A DNA stretch of 26,857 nt from an uncultured Oscillospiraceae bacterium (GCA_934574095.1 CAKTMW010000024.1:1-26857), one strand, 5' to 3'. Numbered from the stretch's first letter, positions 7,056-14,884 are shown. Made by a program: numbers and translations. Notes: generated by a model not told the origin, from the sequence alone.

Positions 7056-8429
7056 ATGGATTATCTGGGCATTTCCTTCCCTATAAAAAACCGCCCCGCG
7101 CTGGACGGGGGATTCCTTCCCTTCGCCCCCTGGCGGGCTGCCTATCTGGCGGAGGCCAGCCGCCCCGTCCGCATCGCTGTGGAGCGGCAGGATGGGCAGA
7201 CGGCGGTATTTGACACCCGGCTGCGGGGTGAGACGTACCACGCCGCCAACCTGCGGCTTCTGGAGCGCACCGTCAAGCTGCTGCTGTGGAGCGTGGGCGG
7301 CTGGCGGGTGCGTATCTGCGGCTGCGACGCGCTGACGGCGGAGTTGCGGTCTGCCTACGCTTCCGGCGGCCAACGGGCCTTTGACGCGGACTTCATGGAG
7401 ACGGTGTTCCGGCGGCCCTTCCTGTTGGAGACGGTATCGGAGGGGGATTTTCCCGCCGCCAACGAGACGCCGCATCCCATCGGCGGGCACCTCAACGGCT
7501 GCCGCATCGGCTTTGACGCCGGCGGGTCCGACCGGAAGGTTTCCGCCGTCATAGACGGCCGGACGGTGTATGCCGAGGAGGTGGTCTGGCACCCCAAGAC
7601 ACACGCCGACCCTGCGTATCACTACGACGGCATTCTGGCCGCTTTCCGCACGGCGGCGGCAAAGCTGCCCCGCGTGGACGGTATCGGCGTGTCCTCCGCA
7701 GGGGTGTTTGTGGGCAACGCGCCCATGGTGTCCTCGCTGTTTTTGCAGGTCCCGCCGGAGAAGCGGGAGCTGGTCCGCACCATCTATGACCGGGCGGCAG
7801 CCGCCATGGGCGACGTGCCGCTGGTGGTGGCCAACGACGGCGACGTGACGGCTCTGGCCGGGGCCATGAGCCTGGGCACAGGCCGTCTGTTGGGCCTTGC
7901 CATGGGCACCAGCCAGGCGGCGGGGTATGTGGACGGCCAGGGCCGCATCCTGGGGTGGTTCAACGAGCTGGCCTTCGCACCGGTGGACCTGAATCCAGAC
8001 GCCGCCTGCGACGCCTGGTCCGGCGACCGCGGGGTGGGCAGCCAGTATTTCTCACAGGATGGGGTGATCCGTTTGGCCGCGGCTGCCGGGATAGCCCTGG
8101 GCTCCGCCGCCACCCCGGCGGAAAAGCTGAAAACCGTCCAGCGTTTGGCAGAGGACGGCGACGCCCGCGCCTTGGCGGTGTTCCGGGATATTGGCGTATA
8201 TCTGGGCCACACCCTGCCCCTGTACGCGGCAGTGTACGACGTGGCCCACGTGCTGGTGCTGGGCCGGGTGGCCTCCGGCGTGGGCGGCGAGGAAATCATG
8301 TCGGCCTGCCGCCGGGTGCTGGCGGAGGAGTATCCCGCACTGGATATTGCCGTCACGCTTCCCGACGAGCGCTTCCGCCGCGTGGGCCAGTCCATGGCGG
8401 CGGCCAGTCTGCCGGAGATCAAAGGATAA
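7056..8429 (+). CDS. ROK-like / ASKHA-fold sugar kinase-type protein with N-terminal extension
   Basis: A 457-residue protein. Residues from about 147 onwards have the ASKHA nucleotide-binding layout of the ROK family: phosphate-1 loop IGFDAGGSDRKVSAVIDG (152-168), then GIGVSSAGVFVGN, the NDGDVTALAGA segment (260-270, equivalent to the catalytic ND of ROK kinases) and LLGLAMGTSQAAGYVDG (phosphate-2 like). The cysteine-rich zinc motif of classical ROK proteins is absent, and some 145 N-terminal residues precede the kinase-like part, longer than ordinary ROK kinases of about 300. A sugar kinase role is possible; a non-catalytic sensor is an alternative. The ATG at 7056 has AGAGGAG 8 nt upstream. 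It stands alone between two terminators. Confidence 0.7.
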   Translation: MDYLGISFPIKNRPALDGGFLPFAPWRAAYLAEASRPVRIAVERQDGQTAVFDTRLRGETYHAANLRLLERTVKLLLWSVGGWRVRICGCDALTAELRSAYASGGQRAFDADFMETVFRRPFLLETVSEGDFPAANETPHPIGGHLNGCRIGFDAGGSDRKVSAVIDGRTVYAEEVVWHPKTHADPAYHYDGILAAFRTAAAKLPRVDGIGVSSAGVFVGNAPMVSSLFLQVPPEKRELVRTIYDRAAAAMGDVPLVVANDGDVTALAGAMSLGTGRLLGLAMGTSQAAGYVDGQGRILGWFNELAFAPVDLNPDAACDAWSGDRGVGSQYFSQDGVIRLAAAAGIALGSAATPAEKLKTVQRLAEDGDARALAVFRDIGVYLGHTLPLYAAVYDVAHVLVLGRVASGVGGEEIMSACRRVLAEEYPALDIAVTLPDERFRRVGQSMAAASLPEIKG

Positions 8430-8469
8430 AAGAACGCCCCCGACGGTCGGGGGCGTTCTTTTATCCTTT
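8421..8469. terminator. Bidirectional terminator overlapping a stop codon
   Basis: A 24-bp perfect palindrome around base 8445. Its left arm includes the last codons and TAA of the ROK-like gene; T runs follow. It serves that gene and probably the converging lipoprotein operon. Confidence 0.85.
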
Positions 8470-8483
8470 TTTCGGTTGATGGC

Positions 8484-8951
8484 TCAATAGAGGTCGATGG
8501 CCTGCTCTACGGCTGCCAGCACCGGGTCGTCCTGCGCCAGCCGCTGCCGGATATCCTGCCGGAAGGCGTCCAAATCGCCGTAGGACTTGCCGTAGACCAG
8601 CAGCCCTGCCAGAAGCTCCACGTCCTCCGCCGGGCATTCCGCCATGGCGGACAGCAGCCCCGCCGCGTCGTTGTCATAGGCCTTTACCAGCTGGTTGGCC
8701 ACATCCTCCGACGCCGCGCCGTCGCTGATCCTTGCCCGCTCAAACAGGGCGGGATAGTCCACGGGCGTGTTGTCCGCCGGGGTATTGGCCGGATCATCCA
8801 CCGGAGCGTTGTCCGCCGGGACATTGTCCTGACTGTCAGTCACCGCGTCGTTGTTCGGTGTGTCATTCCCGTTATCCGCCGCCTGACTGCCGCAGCCCGC
8901 CAGCAGCGCCAGCACCAGCAGCAGGCTCCACAGCACCAAAGCTTTTTTCAT
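8484..8951 (-). CDS. Small secreted lipoprotein of unknown function
   Basis: A 155-residue protein with a lipoprotein signal peptide: positive start MKK, a hydrophobic stretch, and lipobox LLAGC with Cys20. It is followed by an Asn/Asp/Pro-rich, partly repetitive linker (DNAPVDDPANTPADNTPVD-like, about residues 25-70), and then a short acidic helical domain. It would be anchored on the outer face of the membrane. It starts 14 bp after the anti-sigma-like gene ends, with GGAGG upstream, so it is the third gene of the sigma operon. No known family was recognised. Confidence 0.75.
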   Translation of the reverse strand: MKKALVLWSLLLVLALLAGCGSQAADNGNDTPNNDAVTDSQDNVPADNAPVDDPANTPADNTPVDYPALFERARISDGAASEDVANQLVKAYDNDAAGLLSAMAECPAEDVELLAGLLVYGKSYGDLDAFRQDIRQRLAQDDPVLAAVEQAIDLY

Positions 8952-8965
8952 GAAAAAACCTCCTT

Positions 8966-10417
8966 TTATTCTCCGCTGTTGTTTTCTTCCGACAGGTCAT
9001 ACACATAGAACCACGAGCCGGTCATGCCGTACTGCCCGTCGTCATTGGAGCAGGAGATGATGAACCGGTCGTCGTCCAGCCACGTGATATAGCGCTCCTT
9101 CACGCCGTCGGCGCTGCGGCGCTCCAGCGACACGCCGCCCTCCAGCCCCAGCACGGCGATGTGGGTATAGTTATAGCTCTGCTCCGGATCACGCGCCGCC
9201 GCCAGCAGCCACGTCCCGGCGGGATTGTCGTAAAACCAGATATCCCCCAGCAGCATATCCGGCAGCGTATACCCCTCCACGGGGATGCTGCGGGAGGTCT
9301 GGGTGTCGATCAGAGTGACCGTCCTGTCCTCCGCCATTTTCAGTGCCAGACGGCCCGAGCCGCCGGAAACCATCCCCGGCGTCAGCGGATAGACGTCGAC
9401 CCGCTGGGGATCCACCGGCAGAATTCCGGCGGCCTCCAGTGCGTCCTCGTCGGCAAACATGGCGGTGGCGGGGATATCCGTAAACACCGGCAGCCGCTCC
9501 CTGGTATCCAGATCAATCCGCCACGCGGAGAGCGCGCCCGGAGGCGGCGCGTCATCCTCCCACTGCCAGTACACCAGCATATTGCCGGTGAGATAGGCGT
9601 GACTGGGCTCGCCGCCGCACAGCTGGGCAAGGGGCATCACGTCGGTTCCGTCGAAGTAGTAACGGGTAAGGCGGTAGGGGCTGGTACTCACCAGCTGGGC
9701 CAGCAGGCAGCGGCCCTGTTCGTCCGGCCACGTTTCCACGAAGGCGTCCTCCGGGAATTGACTGGTATCATAGCCCGCCAGCGGGTCGGTCAGCGCTCCG
9801 GTGCGCAGGTCGATGGTGACGGGCCAGCTGCCCAGCTTCACCTGGTATTGGGTGGTGAGGCCGCCCTCCAGCCGCCAGTTCTCTTCGCCGCCCATGCGCC
9901 GCTGCTCGTCTGCTGTGGGCGCCCACGTGATGGCCGCCCGCCCGTCGTGCTCCGCCCAGTCGAACATCAAGCGGCAGGTCTTTCCCCGAAAGGTGTAGGT
10001 CTGGTCGAAGCGTTGGTTCTCCTGCCGCACCAGCTGGCCGTTTTCATAGGCGTAGGCGGCGTAGTGGCTGCCCTGCTTCATCTCCACCTCGTCGGTGCAG
10101 ACGATGAACATGCCGCCCTCGGTGCGGGCGTAGGCGGGCACGAACACGTAGTCCGCCTGTAGGCCATCGGCCAGCGTGACGGATCGGCTGGTCTGCGTGG
10201 GCACGACCTCCGCCACCTGGAACAGCGACAGCACCCGCTGGCGGAAGTCCGCGTCCAGCGCTACCGCCGAGGAAAAGCACAGCAGCACGATCAGCACGGC
10301 GGCCAGCAGATACACTCCCACGCGGTGCCGCTTCTTGCCGTGCAGCCGCCGCTCCGTCTCCTCCAGAAAGCCGTCCCGCACGTCGGTCAGGGCGTCGAAC
10401 AGTGCGTAAGCATCCAT
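8966..10417 (-). CDS. Membrane protein with large external domain, probable anti-sigma/sensor
   Basis: A 483-residue protein. About 30 cytoplasmic residues (FDALTDVRDGFLEETERR), one membrane helix (about 34-55), and about 430 external residues rich in Trp, Tyr and short beta motifs (WRIDLDTRERLP, YITWLDDDRFIISCSNDDGQYG), suggesting a beta-propeller-like or repeated beta-sheet domain. Its start codon overlaps the sigma factor's stop (TGATG, one shared base) and its ribosome site GGAGGGG is inside that gene, so the two are translationally coupled. This arrangement of sigma factor, then single-pass membrane protein is the hallmark of anti-sigma factors in Clostridia. No named anti-sigma domain (ZAS, RsgI) was recognised, so the role is inferred from position and topology. 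Confidence 0.7.
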   Translation of the reverse strand: MDAYALFDALTDVRDGFLEETERRLHGKKRHRVGVYLLAAVLIVLLCFSSAVALDADFRQRVLSLFQVAEVVPTQTSRSVTLADGLQADYVFVPAYARTEGGMFIVCTDEVEMKQGSHYAAYAYENGQLVRQENQRFDQTYTFRGKTCRLMFDWAEHDGRAAITWAPTADEQRRMGGEENWRLEGGLTTQYQVKLGSWPVTIDLRTGALTDPLAGYDTSQFPEDAFVETWPDEQGRCLLAQLVSTSPYRLTRYYFDGTDVMPLAQLCGGEPSHAYLTGNMLVYWQWEDDAPPPGALSAWRIDLDTRERLPVFTDIPATAMFADEDALEAAGILPVDPQRVDVYPLTPGMVSGGSGRLALKMAEDRTVTLIDTQTSRSIPVEGYTLPDMLLGDIWFYDNPAGTWLLAAARDPEQSYNYTHIAVLGLEGGVSLERRSADGVKERYITWLDDDRFIISCSNDDGQYGMTGSWFYVYDLSEENNSGE

Positions 10418-10971
10418 CAATACCCCTCCTTTTCCAGCGTCAGCCGCAGCTTTTCCCGCGTCCGGTACAGCATGGACTTTACCTTACTCTCGGAATAGCC
10501 GAACTGGCGGGCGATGTCCTTTACCGCCGCGCCGTACCAGTACCGGGCCAGAAACACCTGCCGCTGGGCGGCAGGCAGGCCGGACAGAAAGCGGTTCAAA
10601 AGTCGCGTCAGCTCCCGGCCCTCCAGCGCCTGCTGGGCGTCGCCGCCCAGCGGAACGCAGTCGCCCAGCTCCTCCAGCGCCAGCGCCGCCTCGCCGCCGC
10701 CCCGCTTCAACCGTCCCTGACGGCGCAGCCGCTGCAAGGACAGCCGCCGGGTCAGCTTGCCCAAAAACAGCCGCAGCACCGCGGGACGGTGGGGCGGCAT
10801 GGCGTTCCACGCCGCCAGCCATGTGTCCGACACGCACTCCTGGGTGTCCTCGCTGTTTTGCAGCAGGCCGTAGGCGATATGCCCGCAGTAGGGACCGTAT
10901 TTGGTGTCGCTCTCAGCGATGGCCTGCTCCGACCGCTGCCAGTACAATTCCACGATGGCGCTGTCCTCCAT
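10417..10971 (-). CDS. ECF-like sigma-70 family RNA polymerase sigma factor
   Basis: A 184-residue protein with the two ECF domains. Sigma-2 spans about 10-85, with the typical NSEDTQECVSDTWLAAWNAMPP and RLFLGKLTRRLSLQRLRRQ. Sigma-4 spans about 130-184: GLPAAQRQVFLARYWYGAAVKDIARQFGYSESKVKSMLYRTREKL, a clear helix-turn-helix for -35 recognition. The ATG at 10971 has AGGAGG 8 nt upstream; extensions to 11073 have no ribosome site and run into the upstream terminator. It should switch on a stress or envelope regulon when released by the product of the coupled downstream gene. No obvious promoter was found upstream (10972-11040), consistent with possible self-recognition by the sigma itself. Confidence 0.87.
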   Translation of the reverse strand: MEDSAIVELYWQRSEQAIAESDTKYGPYCGHIAYGLLQNSEDTQECVSDTWLAAWNAMPPHRPAVLRLFLGKLTRRLSLQRLRRQGRLKRGGGEAALALEELGDCVPLGGDAQQALEGRELTRLLNRFLSGLPAAQRQVFLARYWYGAAVKDIARQFGYSESKVKSMLYRTREKLRLTLEKEGY

Positions 10972-11041
10972 ATGCCTCACCTCCTGAATTCGCTCTTGCC
11001 TGTCTACTTGCCATTTCGGGCGGAAAGTTGCGCTCCCGTTG

Positions 11042-11068
11042 AAAAAAACACCCCGCCTTGGCGGGGTG
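11042..11068 (-). terminator. Terminator of the ACT-domain gene
   Basis: On the minus strand CACCCCGCC pairs with GGCGGGGTG (11068-11049), followed by seven T (11048-11042). It lies 46 bp after the ACT-domain stop codon and insulates the sigma operon. Confidence 0.9.
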
Positions 11069-11114
11069 CTCATATTTTTCGTGTTTTCTGTTTATAGTAT
11101 AGTTTATGGTGGTC

Positions 11115-11552
11115 TCAGCCCGCCATGATCTCAAACCGCAGCACACCCTCGGCCGCCGCCAGGTGGGAGATCATCTCATCCATGGTCTCGGTCATGTCGC
11201 TGGTCTCGGCACTGACGGTGACGCCGGCGCAGCCGTTGGTGGGGATGGTCTGGTTGATGGTCAGGATATTGGCACCGGAGGCGGCAAAAATGGACAGATA
11301 GTTGGACAGTACGCCGGGATTGTCCCGCAGCAGGGCGTACAGCGTGATGATGTGCCCCGCTTTCATGTTCTGGAAGGGCTGCACCGCATCCTTGTACTTA
11401 TAAAAGGCGCTGCGGCTGATGCCCACCATGGCGGCCGCCTGGCCCACCGTGGCAGCCTCGCCCACCTGCAGCATACGCTTGGCCTCGGCCACCTTCACGA
11501 AGACTTCGGGCAGCGCGTCGGCGGATACGATAAAGTATTTCTTTTTCTCCAT
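11115..11552 (-). CDS. UPF0735-like ACT domain protein
   Basis: A 145-residue protein beginning KKYFIVSADALPEVFVKVAEAKRML, then a short helix-turn-helix-like segment (ATVGQAAAMVGISRSAFYKYKDAV) and a C-terminal ACT domain from about 72 (HIITLYALLRDNPGVLSNYLSIFAASGANILTINQTIP). This order matches the UPF0735/PheB family, small regulators thought to bind an amino acid and often found near homoserine or aromatic amino acid genes. No such gene is adjacent here. The ATG at 11552 has GGGAGGAG upstream; an in-frame ATG at 11612 overlaps the -10. Confidence 0.88.
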   Translation of the reverse strand: MEKKKYFIVSADALPEVFVKVAEAKRMLQVGEAATVGQAAAMVGISRSAFYKYKDAVQPFQNMKAGHIITLYALLRDNPGVLSNYLSIFAASGANILTINQTIPTNGCAGVTVSAETSDMTETMDEMISHLAAAEGVLRFEIMAG

Positions 11553-11610
11553 AGTTTGCTCCTCCCATGGCGGCATCCCATCGGGGCATACATCTTTTCC
11601 TGTATTCCCC

Positions 11611-11639
11611 ATGGTAGCACATCCCCGCCATTTTTACAA
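11611..11639 (-). promoter_or_regulatory. Promoter of the ACT-domain gene
   Basis: On the minus strand TTGTAA (11639-11634), a 17-bp spacer and TACCAT (11616-11611) with a TGC extended -10. Confidence 0.65.
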
Positions 11640-11665
11640 GAAAAAGTTGAGAGACAGGTGATTAT

Positions 11666-12730
11666 TTGCAGCGGGAAAAAGCATTTCTCATCAAGGCGGC
11701 CTATTGGGCGGCGGTGCTGGCCGTGGTCTGGCTGGTGCTGCGCTATGCCCTGGTATGGCTGCTGCCGTTTCTGCTGGCCCTGGGCTTCGCGGCACTGATG
11801 GAGCCGGTCATCACACTGGGGCGGCGGAAGCTGCGGCTGAAGCGGGGCTTTCTGGCGGCGGTGCTGACGCTGGCGCTGCTGGCGCTGGTCATCGCCCTGG
11901 GGGCGGTGCTGGTGGGGCAGGTGATCCGTCAGGCCACGGACCTGGTGGACCGGCTGCCGGAGCTTCTGTCCGCCCTGCCGGTGCTGGCGGACCGCATCGC
12001 CCAGCGGCTGCGCAGCTTCTGCGCCGGGTGTCCGGAGGGCTTGCAGCAGTGGGTCACCCAGCTGCTGGACCGGCTGGAGCAGACAGCCTCCGAGGCACTG
12101 GGCAGCCTGTCTTCCGCCGCGCTGCGGCTGGTGACGGGACTGGTGGGGGCGCTGCCCCAGGCGATGCTCTTCTGCGCCACCACGGCGCTGGCCCTGCTCT
12201 TCACCGCCGCCGCTTACCCCCGGCTGGTGGCCTTTCTCCGCCGCCAGTTGCCGCCCGCCTGGCAGCATACTGCCCGCGGCATCAAGGCCAGTCTTATCAC
12301 CACCATGGGTAAGTGGGTCAGGGCGCAGTGCGCCCTGATCGTCATCACTTTTTTCCAGCTGCTGGCGGGCCTGCTGCTGATCCGCCAGCCCTACGCCCTG
12401 CTGCTGGCGGTGGTCATCGCGTTCATCGACGCGCTGCCGGTGTTCGGCACGGGGACGGTGCTGCTGCCCTGGGCGGTGCTGTGCTGCCTGGAGGGAAACT
12501 TCCCCAAGGGCATCGCCCTGACGGCGCTGTATCTGGTGATCTGGCTGGTGCGCAGCATCATGGAGCCCAAGCTGATGGCCCAGAGCGCGGGCTTGCCGCC
12601 CCTTCCGGCGCTGATGGCCATGTATGTAGGCTTCTGCGCCATGGGTGTGGCGGGGATGATCCTGGGGCCTATTCTATTGCTGCTGATCAAGCAGCTTCAC
12701 GACGGCGGATATCTCCGTCTGTGGAAATGA
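11666..12730 (+). CDS. ytvI: AI-2E family / YtvI-like sporulation integral membrane protein
   Basis: A 354-residue protein with about 7-8 membrane helices, the PerM/AI-2E exporter superfamily. The family's C-terminal hallmarks are present: FIDALPVFGTGTVLLPWAV, then SIMEPKLMAQSAGLPPLPALMAMYVG and GMILGPILLLLIKQL. Length and pattern are closest to the YtvI group of spore-formers, which acts in sporulation by an unknown mechanism. The start is an unusual TTG at 11666 with AGGTG five bases upstream; no in-frame ATG is available before the first helix. It is divergent from the ACT-domain gene. The symbol is tentative. Confidence 0.75.
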   Translation: MQREKAFLIKAAYWAAVLAVVWLVLRYALVWLLPFLLALGFAALMEPVITLGRRKLRLKRGFLAAVLTLALLALVIALGAVLVGQVIRQATDLVDRLPELLSALPVLADRIAQRLRSFCAGCPEGLQQWVTQLLDRLEQTASEALGSLSSAALRLVTGLVGALPQAMLFCATTALALLFTAAAYPRLVAFLRRQLPPAWQHTARGIKASLITTMGKWVRAQCALIVITFFQLLAGLLLIRQPYALLLAVVIAFIDALPVFGTGTVLLPWAVLCCLEGNFPKGIALTALYLVIWLVRSIMEPKLMAQSAGLPPLPALMAMYVGFCAMGVAGMILGPILLLLIKQLHDGGYLRLWK

Positions 12731-12759
12731 TTGCTTTTGGGCGAAAACTGTGATATACT
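12731..12759 (+). promoter_or_regulatory. Promoter of the EamA transporter gene
   Basis: TTGCTT (12731-12736), a 17-bp spacer and TATACT (12754-12759) preceded by TGA (extended -10). It begins right after the previous stop codon. Confidence 0.75.
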
Positions 12760-12793
12760 CCCTTCTCAGAGACTGTGAAGGGAGGCGCTTATC

Positions 12794-13675
12794 ATGTCAA
12801 AGCAGCGCAAAGCCGATCTGGCCCTGGTGCTGGTGACGCTGTTCTGGGGCGTGTCCTACTATCTGGTGGACCTGTGCCTGGAGGAATTGCAGCCCATGAA
12901 CCTGAACGCCTTCCGCTTTTTACTGGCGTTCCTGGTGCTGGCCCCCATCTTCTGGAAAAAGCTGCGGCACGTCAGCCGCGCCACGCTGCAATACAGCGCC
13001 ATCATCGGCGCTTTGCTGGTGGGCGTGTACGCCGGGGCCACCTACGGCGTAGCCAACACCTCCATCTCCAACGCCGGGTTCATCTGCGCCCTGCCGGTGG
13101 TGTTCACGCCGCTGCTGGATTTCGTCTGCAACCGCAATAAGCCGGGGAAGAAGCTGGCCGTTTCTCTGGTGCTATGCACCGTGGGTCTGGCTCTGCTGAC
13201 GCTGAACGAGCAGTTCCGCCCCGCCAAGGGCGACCTGATCTGTCTTATCTGCGCCGTGTGCTACGCCGCCGACATGCTGGTGACGGAAAAGGCCGTCAAA
13301 TCCCCCGATGTGGATGCCCTGACCCTAGGCGTGTGCCAGTTGGGTGTGGCGGGCGTCCTGATGCTGCTGGTGTCGGCCATTGCCGAGCAGCCCCATCTGC
13401 CCCAGTCGCCCAAGATATGGGGGGCGGCCATCTTCCTGGGCCTGTTCTGCTCCGGCATCGCCTTTGTGATCCAGGCGGTGGCCCAGCAGTACACCTCCGC
13501 CAGCCACGTGGGCGTGATCTTCACCCTGGAGCCGGTGTTCTCCGGCATCGTGGCCTACTTCTTCGCCAATGAGAAGCTGCTGCTACGCGGTTACCTGGGC
13601 GCGGCGCTAATGCTGCTGAGCCTGCTGGTGATGGAAATGGACTGGGGCGCGGTTTTCCGAAAACGAACCAAATAA
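12794..13675 (+). CDS. DMT superfamily transporter, EamA type
   Basis: A 293-residue protein with ten predicted membrane helices in two EamA halves. Typical pieces are LVLVTLFWGVSYYLVDLCLEEL at the start, LNAFRFLLAFLVL in the second helix, NTSISNAGFICALPVVFTPLLD at the end of the first half, and TSASHVGVIFTLEPVFSGIVAYFFANEKL closing the second half. Such proteins export or import amino acids and other metabolites; the substrate is unknown. AAGGGAGG lies 8 nt before the ATG. Monocistronic. Confidence 0.92.
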   Translation: MSKQRKADLALVLVTLFWGVSYYLVDLCLEELQPMNLNAFRFLLAFLVLAPIFWKKLRHVSRATLQYSAIIGALLVGVYAGATYGVANTSISNAGFICALPVVFTPLLDFVCNRNKPGKKLAVSLVLCTVGLALLTLNEQFRPAKGDLICLICAVCYAADMLVTEKAVKSPDVDALTLGVCQLGVAGVLMLLVSAIAEQPHLPQSPKIWGAAIFLGLFCSGIAFVIQAVAQQYTSASHVGVIFTLEPVFSGIVAYFFANEKLLLRGYLGAALMLLSLLVMEMDWGAVFRKRTK

Positions 13676-13676
13676 G

Positions 13677-13704
13677 AAATTGACCGTCTTTCGACGGTCA
13701 ATTT
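13677..13704. terminator. Bidirectional terminator
   Basis: AAATTGACCGTC, loop TTTC and its 12-bp complement followed by T run on the plus strand. It sits exactly between the stops of the EamA (+) and PPOX (-) genes. Confidence 0.9.
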
Positions 13705-13705
13705 T

Positions 13706-14200
13706 TTATTCGCCCTTGCATCCGTGGGCTTTGGGGGCTTGGTGCATCTCGTGTTCCTTGCCGGTGATGGCCTCCGGCACAATTTTGACGATTTGGGCCG
13801 TGCAGCGGGCCATGGCCTCGTCGAACCGGCCCATGGCCTTGGGGTCAAAGGCGGTGCACAAAAGCAGCATGGCTTTGATCTTCTCGCCCTCATCGGTGAC
13901 TACCTCCGCCCGGCCCCGGAACATGGCGCTGCGGTAGGCGGTGGTGAAGCCGTTGGGGATCAGCGTGGCGGTGGATACCGCCGTGACGCACACCGGTGCG
14001 CCGTTCTTCACAATATCCCAGCGCTCACCCTTTCCGGCGCAGTGGAAATACAGCACCTTATAGGTTTCGTCGCCTACGATGTTCAGGGGCGTGGCATAGG
14101 GGACGCCGTCCGGGCCGACCATGGATAGGGTGGAGTAGACGGAGTTTTTCAGGACCTCCCAGGCAAAGGCTTCGTCCCGTTCACATTCTTTTCTGCGCAT
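13706..14200 (-). CDS. Pyridoxamine 5'-phosphate oxidase family protein (NimA-like)
   Basis: A 164-residue flavin-binding split-barrel protein. Seen: an initial RRKECERDEAFAWEVLKNS, barrel strands YSTLSMVGPDGVPYATPLN, and YFHCAGKGERWDIVKNGAPVCVTAV, the Y-F-H-x-A-x-x-G-x-x-x-D signature of the nitroimidazole-resistance (Nim) related subgroup. It probably binds FMN and reduces small molecules; resistance to nitroimidazoles is not implied by family alone. AGGAGG lies 8 nt before the ATG at 14200. Monocistronic, convergent with the EamA gene. Confidence 0.88.
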   Translation of the reverse strand: MRRKECERDEAFAWEVLKNSVYSTLSMVGPDGVPYATPLNIVGDETYKVLYFHCAGKGERWDIVKNGAPVCVTAVSTATLIPNGFTTAYRSAMFRGRAEVVTDEGEKIKAMLLLCTAFDPKAMGRFDEAMARCTAQIVKIVPEAITGKEHEMHQAPKAHGCKGE

Positions 14201-14231
14201 GGCATATTCCTCCTGATACGATAGTACCACC

Positions 14232-14260
14232 ATTTTGCGGCAAACCGCCGCATTTGTCAA
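14232..14260 (-). promoter_or_regulatory. Likely promoter of the PPOX gene
   Basis: On the minus strand TTGACA (14260-14255), a 17-bp spacer and CAAAAT (14237-14232). Perfect -35, weak -10. Confidence 0.55.
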
Positions 14261-14277
14261 CCCCCGCCGCCAGAGGC

Positions 14278-14307
14278 TTGCGCCGCGGCAGCGGAATGTG
14301 ATATAAT
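14278..14307 (+). promoter_or_regulatory. Promoter of the 142-residue unknown gene
   Basis: TTGCGC (14278-14283), an 18-bp spacer, TATAAT (14302-14307) preceded by TGA (extended -10). Start codon 32 bp downstream. Confidence 0.7.
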
Positions 14308-14338
14308 AAGCCAAAATCATAGAAAAGGCGGGCGGCAT

Positions 14339-14767
14339 ATGGATGTACGGCAGTTGATCCCGAAGGATTACCGGGACTATTTCGCACAATTTAACCGGAA
14401 GGAGTACGCCGGGGCGTTTCAGCGTTACAGTGAGCTGGCGCAGCCGGTGTTCACCGCCCTGACAGAGGGGGAGGCGGCGGAGGCCGCCGGGAAGCTGGTG
14501 GACCACTGCGGTACGCTGCTGCGGCCCCTGCGGCGCGGAACGACGCTGTTTGACCTGCAGCAGCTTTTCGCTCTGTATACTGTGCCCGCCGCCGGAGCGT
14601 TCGGCGGTGCGGCGGCGGAGTTTGCCCGGCAGCTGGCAGAGCAGTGGGGGCGTCAATACCCCAGGTTCGTCTTTCAGATGGGAACCTATGAGGGCTTGAT
14701 GAAGGGATTTCCCGCCCACCGTATCCTGGGCATTGACATCAACTGGGGCAAGAAGGACGGGGAATAA
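14339..14767 (+). CDS. Hypothetical protein, no family recognised
   Basis: A 142-residue, soluble, mainly helical protein without signal peptide or membrane segment. Two conspicuous parts: an N-terminal DYRDYFAQFNRKEYAGAFQRY and a C-terminal MGTYEGLMKGFPAHRILGIDINWGKKDG rich in glycine and aromatic residues. The start ATG 14339 has only a weak AAGGCGGG site but a very good promoter 32 bp upstream, and a strong terminator follows the stop, so it is a real single-gene unit. The codon use is like its neighbours. No function can be assigned. Confidence 0.75.
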   Translation: MDVRQLIPKDYRDYFAQFNRKEYAGAFQRYSELAQPVFTALTEGEAAEAAGKLVDHCGTLLRPLRRGTTLFDLQQLFALYTVPAAGAFGGAAAEFARQLAEQWGRQYPRFVFQMGTYEGLMKGFPAHRILGIDINWGKKDGE

Positions 14768-14780
14768 AACCGATAGAGCA

Positions 14781-14810
14781 AAAAGGAAGCAGGTGGTCCT
14801 GCTTCCTTTT
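14781..14810. terminator. Bidirectional terminator
   Basis: AAAAGGAAGCAGG, loop TGGT, and its 13-bp complement with T ends on both strands. It ends the unknown gene (+) and can end the sensor kinase operon (-). Confidence 0.88.
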
Positions 14811-14812
14811 GG

Positions 14813-14874
14813 TACCATCGATTGACAAGGACAGACACGCTGGCAGGCGTGTCTGTCCTTGTCAATCGATGGTA
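14813..14874. repeat. 28-bp perfect inverted repeat, 6-bp spacer
   Basis: Two 28-nt arms (14813-14840 and 14847-14874) are exact inverted complements around TGGCAG. There is no T run on either side and a normal terminator is next to it, so it does not look like a terminator. The outer half CCATCGATTGACAAGGAC recurs with one inserted base at 858-875 (minus-strand reading). It may be a mobile-element end, a protein site or a dispersed repeat. Confidence 0.85.
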
Positions 14875-14884
14875 GTGATCGCCT

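Noticed and set aside
9161..10162. 333-residue plus-strand open frame
   Set aside because: Antisense shadow of the anti-sigma-like gene, without start signals.
14201..14818. N-terminal extension of the PPOX frame to 370 residues
   Set aside because: The extension is antisense to the unknown gene 14339-14767; ATG 14200 has an AGGAGG at ideal distance.
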